DNA of 64,000 nt. Origin: Clostridiales bacterium. GTDB lineage: Bacteria > Bacillota > Clostridia > Lachnospirales > WQUN01. The stretch is from contig JAISVZ010000196.1 of the NCBI GenBank assembly GCA_031271295.1, positions 34,616-98,615 on the forward strand. The letters are read 5' to 3'. This document shows, one piece after another, positions 1 through 8,328 of this stretch; positions within the stretch are counted from its first letter, which is position 1; every line of letters begins with the position of its first letter. A model generated the notes under the pieces. The model saw only the letters and a program-made list of their open reading frames with translations, was not told the origin of the DNA and did no database searches. The translations under genes and the position numbers were made by a program.

Positions 1-115
1 ATTCCGCGCCGTTAGGGAAACGGTGAATTTCCTTTGTGCGCAAAATATTCCCCTCAAGCCAGCCCGCAATAAGCCGCCCGCTCGAAGCTCCTATATCTAC
101 CGCTATCGACGCCAT
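1..115 (-). CDS. rhaB: Rhamnulokinase, N-terminal fragment (cut by window edge)
   Basis: Only the first 38 codons are present. The fragment starts at ATG 115 and runs off the left edge. The N-terminus MASIAVDIGASSGRLIAGWL carries the FGGY/ASKHA phosphate-1 motif (AVDIGASSGR) in the form typical of rhamnulokinase, which phosphorylates L-rhamnulose. It begins 12 bp after the stop of the rhamnulose-1-phosphate aldolase gene, so kinase and aldolase should be co-transcribed. Another FGGY sugar kinase is possible, but the SSGR motif and the aldolase neighbour favour RhaB. Confidence 0.75.
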   Translation of the reverse strand, partial: MASIAVDIGASSGRLIAGWLEGNILRTKEIHRFPNGAE

Positions 116-127
116 TTTATCACCGCC

Positions 128-934
128 TTACAGTTGTAAATTCAAGTTAAACGCATCGGACAAATCTTTTAGGTTTTCCTCCGTAATTGTTTGTTTTTTG
201 CCGCCCATCGAAATAACTTTTACCGCTATGGCGGACGCTTTTTCTATTGTATGGGCAATACCGAACGCGCCGCTGAAACTTTCCGCGCCGGTAACCAGGC
301 CATGATGCGCCCATATGGCGGCGTCGCGCAGGCGAAGTACGCTTGCGGTTTCCTTGGCAAGTTCCGTACTGCCCGGCAAAAGCCAGTTAATAAAGCCCAA
401 ACCCTTTGGAAAAACAACGGCGCATTCCGTAAGGGACTGCCACAACTGTTTGGTAAATGTTTTGCCATCCGGCGGTAAAACATAGGTAAGCGCCATTAAA
501 TTAGGTGTGTGGCAGTGATAAATAACGCGGTTTTTTCCGTCCGTGCTTTGCTTTTTTGCTTCGTGGCTAAGTAAATGAGCGGGCAGTTCGCTTGTGGGCG
601 CACCGCTTTTTTTTAGCCCCCAACACACGCGGTAGTGTTCGCCGTCCTCGTCAATTTCAATAATTCCGATATTATCTTCGGGGTTTAGCTCTATATTTCT
701 GAAATGGCTGCCCGTTCCGGTTATCAGAAAATATTCGTCCGCAAGGCTTGGAACGTCCGCGCCAATATCGAACCATTCCCCGTAGGATAGCAACGTATCC
801 TTTAGCGCTCTTGCCTCCTCGGGTTTTATGCGGTATGAAAGGTTACCTCCGTTGTATTCGTGCCAGCCCATCCTGAACCCGTCGCCGCACAAACGCAAAA
901 ATTCCGCGACAAATTCCGCTTTTAAAATCTCCAT
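128..934 (-). CDS. rhaD: Rhamnulose-1-phosphate aldolase
   Basis: 268 aa, close to the 274 aa of the E. coli enzyme. It is a class II zinc aldolase that cleaves L-rhamnulose 1-phosphate to DHAP and L-lactaldehyde. Visible features are GGNLSYRI near residue 29 (substrate phosphate loop), PTSELPAH with catalytic Glu116, zinc ligands His140 and His142 in YHCHTPNL, and His211 in WAHHGLVTG; these match the E. coli positions shifted by one. The C-terminal SMGGKKQTI is also a RhaD hallmark. Start: TTG 949 is in frame, but GGAGGAG directly upstream of ATG 934 makes ATG 934 the likely start. It lies 27 bp downstream of uxuB in a uronate/rhamnose operon. Confidence 0.92.
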   Translation of the reverse strand: MEILKAEFVAEFLRLCGDGFRMGWHEYNGGNLSYRIKPEEARALKDTLLSYGEWFDIGADVPSLADEYFLITGTGSHFRNIELNPEDNIGIIEIDEDGEHYRVCWGLKKSGAPTSELPAHLLSHEAKKQSTDGKNRVIYHCHTPNLMALTYVLPPDGKTFTKQLWQSLTECAVVFPKGLGFINWLLPGSTELAKETASVLRLRDAAIWAHHGLVTGAESFSGAFGIAHTIEKASAIAVKVISMGGKKQTITEENLKDLSDAFNLNLQL

Positions 935-961
935 TTTTAACTCCTCCAAATTTTATAAGTT

Positions 962-2572
962 TCACTTCAGATATTTTCTTAGCGTATTTCTAACCGCGCC
1001 TTCGCCCGATAGCATTTCCGTAAACATTTTTTCAATTGTATCTCCTAAACTCGTTTGCGTAATATCAAGCCCGAAAATTACGCTGTTACTTAAAATCTCA
1101 CTTAGCTGACCGGATACGCTCTGCGGGTTATTCCAAACAATATCTTTAAGCTTTGCTTGCAATTCGTCCTTTAAAGGGTCGGTGGATACGGCTATTGGTT
1201 TTCCGCGGTCGTCCGCTGCCAAAAGGTACCTCAGCCAGCCGGCGACAGAAAGCGGAATTGCAATAAGCTGCGCAAGGTTTTTTCCTTCTTTTATGTAGCT
1301 TTTTATTGTTTCGCCAAACCTTACGGAAACTTTTTGCGAAGTATCCGTTGTTATACGCAGAAGTTCGTCCGGCATAAACGGGTTTGGCAGGCGTTCGTTA
1401 ACAACCTCGTCTATGAATGCCTTTGGCGATAAAATTACAGGGTCGGTAACAACACTAAGCCCCTCCGTGTAGCCGAGGCGTTTTATTAGTTTTTCTATAT
1501 CATCGTCCTTCATAACCTCGTGTACATGCTTATACCCGAGCAGACAGCCGAAAACGCTTAACGCGGTATGCAGCGGGTTAAGGCATGTTGTTACCTTCAT
1601 ACGCTCAACCTTGTTTACGGTTTCCCTATCGGTAAAATAAACTCCGGCGTTTTCAAGAGGCGGCCTGGAGTTGGGGAAATTGTCCTCAATAACTAAATAC
1701 TGCGGTTTTTCGGCGTTGGCGTATAGGGCAATGTGGGTATCTTTTTCGGTAATAAGGGTTTCCATTCCCTCAATTCCGTACTCTTTAAGTTTATCCGCCA
1801 CAATTTTCGCCGGGCGCGGAGTTATTTTATCTATCATACTCCAGGGAAAACTAACGCATTTTTCATCCGTAAGCCAGTTAATAAAACCGGTATCCGCAAA
1901 ACCGTTTTCAAGCCATCCGCGGGCAATTTGAACCACGGCATCCGATAATTTCTCTCCGTTATGCGAGCAGTTATCAAGCGATACCACGGAAATTGGAAAC
2001 ATACCCGCTTTGTATCTTTTATATAGCAACGCGGCGGTAATACTCATAACATGGCGGGCTTTTTCCGGGCCGTTTTTAATATCAAGCGAAACTGCCGGCA
2101 AAGGTTCACCGGTTGAATTTATTATTGCGTAACCCTTTTCGGTTACGGTGAAAGACATAATTTGAAGCGACGGTGAACACGCAATTTCCGTAAGGCGCTT
2201 TAGTGAATCCGGAATTGAAAAATCGGCTTTAACAGCTTCGGCTACAGACGCTACGATTTCGCGGCTCATTGTGGAATCGGAATTTAAAATTACATTTAAA
2301 ATAAGGTTATCCGAAGGAGCGTAAATTTTATCGATAATTTCGTAGTCGAAAGTTTCCGCCGCTATAATTCCGCGGTCGGTTTCGTTTCGGTTAAGCAAAT
2401 TCTGCTGCAAAACCGCCAAAAAAGCGCGGAATATATTACCCGCCCCAAAGTGCAGCCACACCGGGTTTTGCTTCGTTTTTTCAACTGTTTCGCGGATGTT
2501 GTACCGCGGCAGTAAAACTCCGGCGTTTTCCCAAAAATTTTTGTTTTTAATACCTTCATTATTTAGTTTCAT
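962..2572 (-). CDS. uxuB: Fructuronate (mannonate) reductase, UxuB-like
   Basis: 536 aa, a long-chain mannitol dehydrogenase family oxidoreductase. The N-terminal Rossmann motif WLHFGAGNIFRA lies at about residues 39-50, and the central LNPLHTALS segment is typical of the fructuronate reductase branch. It should interconvert D-fructuronate and D-mannonate with NAD(H). The start ATG 2572 was preferred over 2599 because GGGAGG at 2585-2590 precedes it and it overlaps the uxuA stop by only 14 bp, consistent with translational coupling. Tagaturonate reductase is a close relative, but adjacency to uxuA argues for UxuB. Confidence 0.88.
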   Translation of the reverse strand: MKLNNEGIKNKNFWENAGVLLPRYNIRETVEKTKQNPVWLHFGAGNIFRAFLAVLQQNLLNRNETDRGIIAAETFDYEIIDKIYAPSDNLILNVILNSDSTMSREIVASVAEAVKADFSIPDSLKRLTEIACSPSLQIMSFTVTEKGYAIINSTGEPLPAVSLDIKNGPEKARHVMSITAALLYKRYKAGMFPISVVSLDNCSHNGEKLSDAVVQIARGWLENGFADTGFINWLTDEKCVSFPWSMIDKITPRPAKIVADKLKEYGIEGMETLITEKDTHIALYANAEKPQYLVIEDNFPNSRPPLENAGVYFTDRETVNKVERMKVTTCLNPLHTALSVFGCLLGYKHVHEVMKDDDIEKLIKRLGYTEGLSVVTDPVILSPKAFIDEVVNERLPNPFMPDELLRITTDTSQKVSVRFGETIKSYIKEGKNLAQLIAIPLSVAGWLRYLLAADDRGKPIAVSTDPLKDELQAKLKDIVWNNPQSVSGQLSEILSNSVIFGLDITQTSLGDTIEKMFTEMLSGEGAVRNTLRKYLK

Positions 2573-3638
2573 TTTTAACAACAGCCTCCCATAATCCATT
2601 TAAATAAGCTGCGCCAAGCGCCCTGTCGTAAAGCCCGTAACCCGGACGAGCCGCTTCGTTCCAAATCATTCTGCCATGGTCCGGCCTTACGTAAACGTTT
2701 GGGCAAAAGCGAAACATTGCCTTAACAATTTCGTACATGTCCAAATCCCCCTCGGATGAGAGGTGCGCGGATTCCCTAAAGTGCCTGTAGCCCAAAGTTT
2801 TAATATTGCGGATATGCAAACACGCTACGCGATTTAATTCGCCAAACTTGCTGATAATGGACGGAATATCGTTTTCCGGGTTTGAAGCCAAAGAACCCGT
2901 GCACAGGCACAGCGAATGATACGGCGAATTATTTAAGCTGAGTATTTTTTCAAAGCCTTGCTGCGTGTGGGCAACGCGCGGCAAGTTGAATATTGGCCAA
3001 GCCGGGTCGTCCGGGTGGCACGCCATGGTAATGCCAACTTCCTCGCATACGGGAATTATTTTGTTAAGAAAATATTTATAATTCTCCAAAAGTTTGCTTT
3101 CGGAAATATTTTCATATTGCTTCAAAGTTTTTTCAAGTTCCGCCAAACGTTCCGGCTCCCAACCGGGAAGCGAAAAACCTTGAGATTTTTCCGCGGTTCT
3201 TTTAACAATATCCAAAGGCCCCATTTCGCCAAGGTCCTTTTCGTTAAAATAAAGCGAACTGGAACCATCCTGCGGTATAAGGCGCGCCAAATCCGTCCGA
3301 AGCCAGTCAAAGACGGGCATAAAATTGTAAACTATAACCTTAACGCCGTATTTCGCTAAATTCCGGATTGTTATTTTGTAGTTTTCTATGTACTTATCGC
3401 GGTTGCCCGTTCCGGTTTTTATATCCTCGTGAACGTTAACGCTTTCTATTACCTCGCACTCAAGACCGGCCGAGTTTACCTCACTTACATACTTTTCAAT
3501 TTCATCCGTAAGCCAAACTTCCCCTGCCGCCTTATAGTCCAAAAAACCCATAACACCTGTCATACCGGGTATTTGCTTTATGTTTTCAAGGGTAACGGTA
3601 TCGCTGTTTGCGCCAAACCAACGAAATGTCATTTTCAT
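2559..3638 (-). CDS. uxuA: Mannonate dehydratase
   Basis: 359 aa, the usual length for UxuA. It dehydrates D-mannonate to 2-keto-3-deoxygluconate in hexuronate catabolism. The N-terminus MKMTFRWFGANSD is nearly diagnostic. VIESVNVHEDIKTG, MACHPDDPAWP, LCLCTGSL, HIRNIK and VRPDHGRM carry the conserved acidic, His and Cys metal-binding positions of this TIM-barrel enzyme. A good RBS (AAGGAGAG, about 3651-3658) precedes the ATG. It is the first gene of a leftward operon uxuA-uxuB-rhaD-rhaB, which fits growth on rhamnogalacturonan-type pectin (galacturonate or glucuronate plus rhamnose). Confidence 0.95.
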   Translation of the reverse strand: MKMTFRWFGANSDTVTLENIKQIPGMTGVMGFLDYKAAGEVWLTDEIEKYVSEVNSAGLECEVIESVNVHEDIKTGTGNRDKYIENYKITIRNLAKYGVKVIVYNFMPVFDWLRTDLARLIPQDGSSSLYFNEKDLGEMGPLDIVKRTAEKSQGFSLPGWEPERLAELEKTLKQYENISESKLLENYKYFLNKIIPVCEEVGITMACHPDDPAWPIFNLPRVAHTQQGFEKILSLNNSPYHSLCLCTGSLASNPENDIPSIISKFGELNRVACLHIRNIKTLGYRHFRESAHLSSEGDLDMYEIVKAMFRFCPNVYVRPDHGRMIWNEAARPGYGLYDRALGAAYLNGLWEAVVKNETK

Positions 3639-3700
3639 ACTTGCGTTTCTCTCCTTTTTGTATTATATTTATAGCGTCCTGTGTTGAAAAAATAAAAAAT

Positions 3701-3729
3701 TTGCGGTACTTACATGTATATTATATAAT
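3701..3729 (+). promoter_or_regulatory. Predicted sigma-A promoter of purE
   Basis: TTGCGG (3701-3706), a 17-bp spacer, and TATAAT (3724-3729), 45 bp upstream of the purE start. It lies in the gap between the divergent uxuA and purE genes. No purine riboswitch-like structure was recognised here. Confidence 0.6.
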
Positions 3730-3773
3730 ATCCTGGATAAATGTTAAATGTTTATTTAGGAGATGATATATTT

Positions 3774-4289
3774 ATGAAAAAGATAGACGTCGCAATTGTT
3801 ATGGGAAGTGACTCTGACTTAAACATTATGTCCGCAGCGGCAAATTTTTTTGAGAAACTTGGTATCGCTTATGAAATTACAATAGCTTCCGCGCACCGCA
3901 CACCTGAACTTTTGCGGGAGTTTATAAAAACTGCAATAGCTTGCGAAGTTAAAGTTATTATTGCGGGAGCGGGCGGGGCGGCTCATTTACCCGGTGTTAT
4001 AGCATCTATGGTTGATGTTCCGGTTATAGGCGTACCCATAAAAACCTCAGCATTATCAGGGCTTGACTCGTTGTATTCAATAGTTCAAATGCCTTCGGGC
4101 GTTCCAGTTGCAACCGTTTCCATTAACGGCGCGTTAAACGCGGGAATTTTAGCGGCTCAAATTTTGTCATTGTCAAACAGCGAGTTTTCTGTTAAGCTTA
4201 AACTGTACAAGGACAATATGAAAAATGAAGTTATTCAAAAAGCGGACAAGCTTAGAGAAACCGGCTTCGCAAATTACATTTTTTCTTAA
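3774..4289 (+). CDS. purE: N5-carboxyaminoimidazole ribonucleotide mutase PurE
   Basis: 171 aa from ATG 3774, which has RBS AGGAGAT at 3758-3764; an in-frame ATG at 3741 lacks an RBS. Class I PurE motifs are present: GSDSD (11-15), SAHRTP (39-44, catalytic His41) and GAGGAAHLPG (65-74). The enzyme moves the carboxylate of N5-CAIR to C4 in purine synthesis, usually as an octamer in the cytosol. It stands alone here without purK or purC, and an XRE regulator follows 36 bp downstream. Confidence 0.93.
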   Translation: MKKIDVAIVMGSDSDLNIMSAAANFFEKLGIAYEITIASAHRTPELLREFIKTAIACEVKVIIAGAGGAAHLPGVIASMVDVPVIGVPIKTSALSGLDSLYSIVQMPSGVPVATVSINGALNAGILAAQILSLSNSEFSVKLKLYKDNMKNEVIQKADKLRETGFANYIFS

Positions 4290-4325
4290 GTGCTTTACAA
4301 AATTTTTATATGAGGGTGAGAACTT

Positions 4326-4682
4326 ATGTCAGAAATCAAGAAAACAATCGGCGAGAACATCAGGTTCGAAAGGCAGCAAAGAAACATGTCTTTAGAGGAC
4401 TTGGCCGAAATCCTGGGAATTACCCCGGGCTTTTTAGGGTTGGTTGAAAGAGGGCACCGCGGAACGGATATTTCCAAACTTGCGCAAATTGCGAAAGTTT
4501 TCGGTGTAACTATCGATCACTTAACTCTTGTACGGAAAAAGAACGAAGCTAAAAAAGTTAAGGAAGCTAACGACCCGGTTGAGAACAAAAAATCCACCGT
4601 TTATTCGATGGTTTTCGACCTCGACATCAAAGAGCTTGAATTCATTATTCAAGTTGTTCGTTCGTTGAAGCAGCTCAGGTAA
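4326..4682 (+). CDS. XRE-family transcriptional regulator
   Basis: 118 aa. The N-terminal 70 residues are a classic HTH_3/XRE domain (IGENIRFERQQRNMSLEDLA, then GITPGFLGLVERGHRGTDI). A charged linker and a short C-terminal helix (LDIKELEFIIQVVRSLKQLR) follow, probably for dimerisation. The RBS GGGTGAG lies just before ATG 4326. It sits 36 bp after purE and before a strong terminator, so it may be co-transcribed with purE. Its target is unknown. Confidence 0.8.
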   Translation: MSEIKKTIGENIRFERQQRNMSLEDLAEILGITPGFLGLVERGHRGTDISKLAQIAKVFGVTIDHLTLVRKKNEAKKVKEANDPVENKKSTVYSMVFDLDIKELEFIIQVVRSLKQLR

Positions 4683-4711
4683 TTTCTGCTGAATTTACCA
4701 AACCCAAAAAT

Positions 4712-4770
4712 AATAGGAGGGCTTGTTTGCGCATATACTAATTGCGTACGCATAGCTCTCTTATTTTTTT
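4712..4770 (+). terminator. Rho-independent terminator after purE-XRE
   Basis: A 12-bp stem with only Watson-Crick and G-U pairs joins 4712-4723 (AATAGGAGGGCT) to 4754-4765 (AGCTCTCTTATT). A GC-rich loop with a second small hairpin lies between them, and a T run (4764-4770) follows. Confidence 0.8.
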
Positions 4771-5004
4771 GCGAAAAATGATTTTTCAAACATTAAGCCG
4801 CGCCGAAATCCTTGTAAACCCTGCCGATATCAAGAAAAAACGCGAGTTAAGTATGACATAATAGTATTAATCGATGACACTCCAATGTCATCAATTCAAA
4901 AAAAATCGTCACCTTATTTTCAAAGCTGTAGAAATTTTTGAAGCAGCTTCTTCGGCGAAGTGTGAACAGTACCAATATTTAGCTGTGTTGAGAAAAGTAC
5001 AAAT
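4771..5004. other. Intergenic region with a small dyad
   Basis: No coding signal. The only structure noticed is a 7-bp inverted repeat, GATGACA (4873-4879) with TGTCATC (4886-4892), which has no T tract and could be an operator. The exporter promoter lies immediately downstream. Confidence 0.4.
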
Positions 5005-5034
5005 TTGCTTTTTTGAAACAATTTGTTATATAAT
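5005..5034 (+). promoter_or_regulatory. Predicted promoter of the ABC exporter operon
   Basis: TTGCTT (5005-5010), an 18-bp spacer, and TATAAT (5029-5034), about 90 bp before the GTG start of the ATPase. Confidence 0.55.
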
Positions 5035-5126
5035 GCGTCTTGTATACTGCTAAGGCAAACAAAATGCTAACCGCGCGGGAAAGTTGCCGCGCCGGGAGGG
5101 CTTTAATCCAAGGAGGTGACGAATTA

Positions 5127-6002
5127 GTGGAGCCTGTTATACAACTGAAGGACGTGCGTAAGGTGTACGTTATGGGGCATGAAAAAATTATAGCTTTAAA
5201 CAATATAACGCTTACGTTTGAAAGGGAAAAAATATACTGCCTTTTAGGTACATCCGGTTCCGGCAAATCCACACTTTTAAACCTTATCGCCGGTTTGGAG
5301 AAACCCACGAAAGGCTCCATAACTATCGCAAATAGGCACATTGAAAAAATGAGCGAAAATCAGCTTGCAAAATTCAGGCAGGCAAATATAGGGTTTGTAT
5401 TTCAATCCTACAACCTGCTTCCAACGTTAACGGCGCTGGAAAATGTTACTCTTCCGCTTATATTCAAAAAAATACCCAAACGGGTAAGAATAAAAAGAGC
5501 GAAGGAAATGCTAAAAGCCGTGGGGCTTGCCAACAGAGCTAAACATAAGCCTTCGGAAATGAGCGGCGGTCAGCAGCAAAGGGTTAGTATCGCCAGAGCA
5601 TTTATAAACGACCCTTCCATTGTTTTCGCGGACGAACCAACCGGAAACCTGGATACAAAAACCACCGCCGAAATGATGGAATTAATTACATCAATAGCAA
5701 GAAACAACAAGCAAACTCTGATAATAGTTACTCACGACCTTGAAATTTCCAAATACGCCGATACCATTATTCATATACAAGACGGTATGGTGGATAAAAT
5801 TTACGATGTGCAAAAGAATGATGAAGTTTTGCAAACAAAAGAAAATGAACAAGCAGGGCAAGTTCTGCAAACGCAAGATAGCGAACAAACCGGGGAAGTT
5901 TTGCAAGCGCAGGATAATGAACAAACCGGGGAAGTTTTGCAAGCGCAGGATAATGAACTAATCGGGGAAGTTTTGCGAACGCAGGAAAGCGAACCAAAAT
6001 AA
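5127..6002 (+). CDS. ABC transporter ATP-binding protein, LolD/MacB type, with repetitive tail
   Basis: 291 aa from GTG 5127, set by the strong RBS AAGGAGGTGA at 5110-5119; the longer frame from 5040 has no RBS. Canonical motifs are Walker A GTSGSGKST (41-49), Q-loop VFQSYNLLP, signature MSGGQ (145-149), Walker B IVFADEP (165-171) and the H-loop His203. It powers the permease at 8321-9745, probably as a dimer in an exporter of the MacB/LolCDE mechanotransmission class. The last about 60 residues (233-291) lie outside the ABC fold and consist of five 12-residue Gln/Glu-rich repeats (type EVLQTQDSEQTG). The stop codon is the end of the fifth repeat. Confidence 0.9.
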   Translation: MEPVIQLKDVRKVYVMGHEKIIALNNITLTFEREKIYCLLGTSGSGKSTLLNLIAGLEKPTKGSITIANRHIEKMSENQLAKFRQANIGFVFQSYNLLPTLTALENVTLPLIFKKIPKRVRIKRAKEMLKAVGLANRAKHKPSEMSGGQQQRVSIARAFINDPSIVFADEPTGNLDTKTTAEMMELITSIARNNKQTLIIVTHDLEISKYADTIIHIQDGMVDKIYDVQKNDEVLQTKENEQAGQVLQTQDSEQTGEVLQAQDNEQTGEVLQAQDNELIGEVLRTQESEPK

Positions 6003-6038
6003 CATGTTTTACAAACGCAAGAAGGAGGATATTAAATT
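5823..6038 (+). repeat. 36-bp tandem repeat spanning a stop codon
   Basis: Five exact-length 36-bp units begin at 5823, 5859, 5895, 5931 and 5967. The fifth ends with the TAA of the ABC ATPase gene at 6000-6002. A degenerate sixth unit (6003-6038) follows: GTTTTACAAACGCAAGA at 6006-6022 matches the unit GTTTTGCAAACGCAAGA at 16 of 17 positions. That sixth copy contains the AAGGAGG and TTG start of the next gene. Confidence 0.9.
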
Positions 6039-8328
6039 GCGAAAAAATCTTTTTGGAATAATTATAACGGCAATAATTTGCTTAACTAATGTGTTTTCGG
6101 TTTACGCAACCGAAACGGGAACAGGCAACGGAACAACCACCGGGCCTTCTTATGAGGAGCAGCTTGATAGCATAAATAAAAAGGTTGACCAAAGCCTCAG
6201 CGAATATAACGAGTTGTATATCAGCGTTTTAGAGAGGTTAAACGCTTTGCAAAACGGCGGGGGCGGCGCGGATGTGGATACTTCCGTTAAAATTGAAACT
6301 CCGAAAATTAAGGTTACGGCGCCGGCGGTAATAAATTTGAGCGGTACAACATCGCGCACAAACGAAATAACCGTTAAAAATATCGGTTCGGGGGATGCGT
6401 TTAACCTTCTTGTGCAGGTTCAAATTCCGGAAACGTCGCAGATTGTAGCCTATTTTCCGGATAACACAAACTTTACCGATTCCCTGCGCGAAGGCGGTAC
6501 AAAAAAGGTTAACATCCGTTTGGAGCCGAACAAAAACGCTGCTACCGGTATTTACCCCATAACGTTAAAATACACCTATATAGATGAAGATAACAAAGAA
6601 ATTTCCGATACGGATACTGTTTACGTTAAGCTTGATAACCCGGATGCGGAGCAGCTTTTCGCAAATGTTTCGCTTTATCAGTTTAATAACACCAAAACGG
6701 AAATAGCCGCGGGCGATACATTTTCCGTGGAGGCTCTTTTGGAAAACACCGGCAGCGAAAAAGCTTCCGATATTCAGGTTTTAATAGAAGGGTTAACCGC
6801 CGAGGGCGTTTACTTGGAAGGCTCCACCGGTAGCCATTTCTTCCGCGAAATGACGGCGGGCGCGAAAAACAGCGCCGGCTTTAATTTAAAAACCGCAGAT
6901 AAAGCAAAAAGCGGCACATATCCGCTGACATTTAAGGTGAGCTTTAAAAACGAAAAGGGCGAAGCCAAGGAAAATACGTACACGTATTACGCGTTTGTTT
7001 CCGGGAAGGATACCTCCGCCGATAACGTTGCTGTAACTTCCGGGCAAATATCATCGCCCGGCGGCGAAATAGAAGTAGGGGAGGATTTTACCGTTACAAT
7101 TCCCATAGTAAACACGGGTACAGAAGCCTCGCCAAGCGTTAAAATTACCGCAAACGCCGGAGCGGACGGGTTTGTTGTACCGAAATCGTCGGATACCGTT
7201 GTTATAAATAATTTGGCGGCGGGCGAAACGCAAAACGTATCTTTCTCATTTGCCGGAACAAGCAAAGCCGAAACGCGCAACTACGCCATAGGTTTTACCG
7301 TGGAATACGAAACGGGCGAAGCGGGCGCGGACGGAGCTAATATTACCAAACGTTTTTCGCAGTACGCGGGCGTAAACATTAACAATCCCGACGCGAAAGA
7401 TGAAGACGAAAAGAAAAGCGTACCCAAAATTATTATAAGCCGCTACTCCGCGGACCCTATCGTGGTTGGCGCGGGGCAAAATTTCGACCTTTCAATTACG
7501 TTTTTAAACACTCACGCCGAGCGCACAATTAAAAACGTAAAGGCGTACTTTACTTCTCAGGATGAAACCGAAAAAAAGGGAACTGTTTTTACGCCGGTAG
7601 ACGCAAGCAATACGTTTTATATTGATGAAATTGCGCCCAAGGCGGAGGTAGACAAAAACATTACATTCTACACCGTGCCGGATGCCGCGCCCAGGAATTA
7701 CAACGTTTCGGTAAACTTCGAATACGAGGACGAGGACGGCACGGAGTATAAAACCGTGGAACAGTTCGGCGTTAACGTAAAGCAAATTACCAAGCTTGAT
7801 ACCGGGGATATTAACATTCCGGAGGAAGGTTTTGTTGGGCAGCCTATAAGCGTTTATTTCGATTTTTTCAACACCGGAAAGGTTACGCTTTCAAACCTTC
7901 TTATAAAAATGGAAGGCGAATTTGATATGAGCACAACTTCCAGTTATTACAGTAACCTTGCTCCCGGAGCTTCGGATATGTATGATATGTCGTTTACGCC
8001 AATAGAGGCGGGAACAAAAACCGGAAGTATAGTTATAACTTATGAGGACGACGCGGGCGAACAGATAGAGGTGCGCCGCGATTTTACCGTAAACGTTATG
8101 GATACCGGCGGGTTTGGAGCGATGGATCCCGGTATGGGTATGGGAATGCCCGGCGAAATGGAAATGCTCCCCGAGGAAAAGGGCATATTCGGCAAAATAC
8201 TGGATTTTATTAAAAACCCGATTTTTATTGTTTCGGCCAGCGTTGCGGTTGTTGTAATTGTGCTGATAATTGTATTTTCGGTAAGGAGGGCACGAAGAAA
8301 AAGGAGGGAACTTGAATTAGATGAGTAG
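6037..8328 (+). CDS. Large CARDB/COG1361-like extracytoplasmic protein with C-terminal membrane anchor
   Basis: 763 aa from TTG 6037, chosen because AAGGAGGATATTAAA precedes it and because it exposes a clean signal peptide (RKNLFGIIITAIICL, cleavage near VYA-TET). A short coiled-coil-like segment (SINKKVDQSLSEYNELYISV) follows, then five or so repeated beta-sandwich modules of CARDB/NEW3 type with recurring phrases such as VTVPIxNxGTE, ENTGSEKASD and FFNTGKVTLSN. A Met/Gly/Pro stretch, a single TM helix (about 727-749) and a basic tail (RRARRKRRE) end the protein. It lies between the ABC ATPase and permease genes, so it probably forms the external part of the exporter. It overlaps the permease gene by 8 bp. 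Confidence 0.75.
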   Translation: MRKNLFGIIITAIICLTNVFSVYATETGTGNGTTTGPSYEEQLDSINKKVDQSLSEYNELYISVLERLNALQNGGGGADVDTSVKIETPKIKVTAPAVINLSGTTSRTNEITVKNIGSGDAFNLLVQVQIPETSQIVAYFPDNTNFTDSLREGGTKKVNIRLEPNKNAATGIYPITLKYTYIDEDNKEISDTDTVYVKLDNPDAEQLFANVSLYQFNNTKTEIAAGDTFSVEALLENTGSEKASDIQVLIEGLTAEGVYLEGSTGSHFFREMTAGAKNSAGFNLKTADKAKSGTYPLTFKVSFKNEKGEAKENTYTYYAFVSGKDTSADNVAVTSGQISSPGGEIEVGEDFTVTIPIVNTGTEASPSVKITANAGADGFVVPKSSDTVVINNLAAGETQNVSFSFAGTSKAETRNYAIGFTVEYETGEAGADGANITKRFSQYAGVNINNPDAKDEDEKKSVPKIIISRYSADPIVVGAGQNFDLSITFLNTHAERTIKNVKAYFTSQDETEKKGTVFTPVDASNTFYIDEIAPKAEVDKNITFYTVPDAAPRNYNVSVNFEYEDEDGTEYKTVEQFGVNVKQITKLDTGDINIPEEGFVGQPISVYFDFFNTGKVTLSNLLIKMEGEFDMSTTSSYYSNLAPGASDMYDMSFTPIEAGTKTGSIVITYEDDAGEQIEVRRDFTVNVMDTGGFGAMDPGMGMGMPGEMEMLPEEKGIFGKILDFIKNPIFIVSASVAVVVIVLIIVFSVRRARRKRRELELDE

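Noticed and set aside
5040..5126. ATG 5040 as the start of the ABC ATPase
   Set aside because: It lies 6 bp after the -10 element, would add 29 residues not seen in the family, and lacks an RBS; GTG 5127 has a perfect one.
4979..5341. Long open frame on the minus strand over the ABC ATPase start
   Set aside because: It is antisense to the well-supported ATPase gene and has no RBS or recognisable protein.
5823..6038. 36-bp repeats that could look like a CRISPR array
   Set aside because: The units are contiguous with no spacers and are read in frame as the tail of the ABC ATPase.
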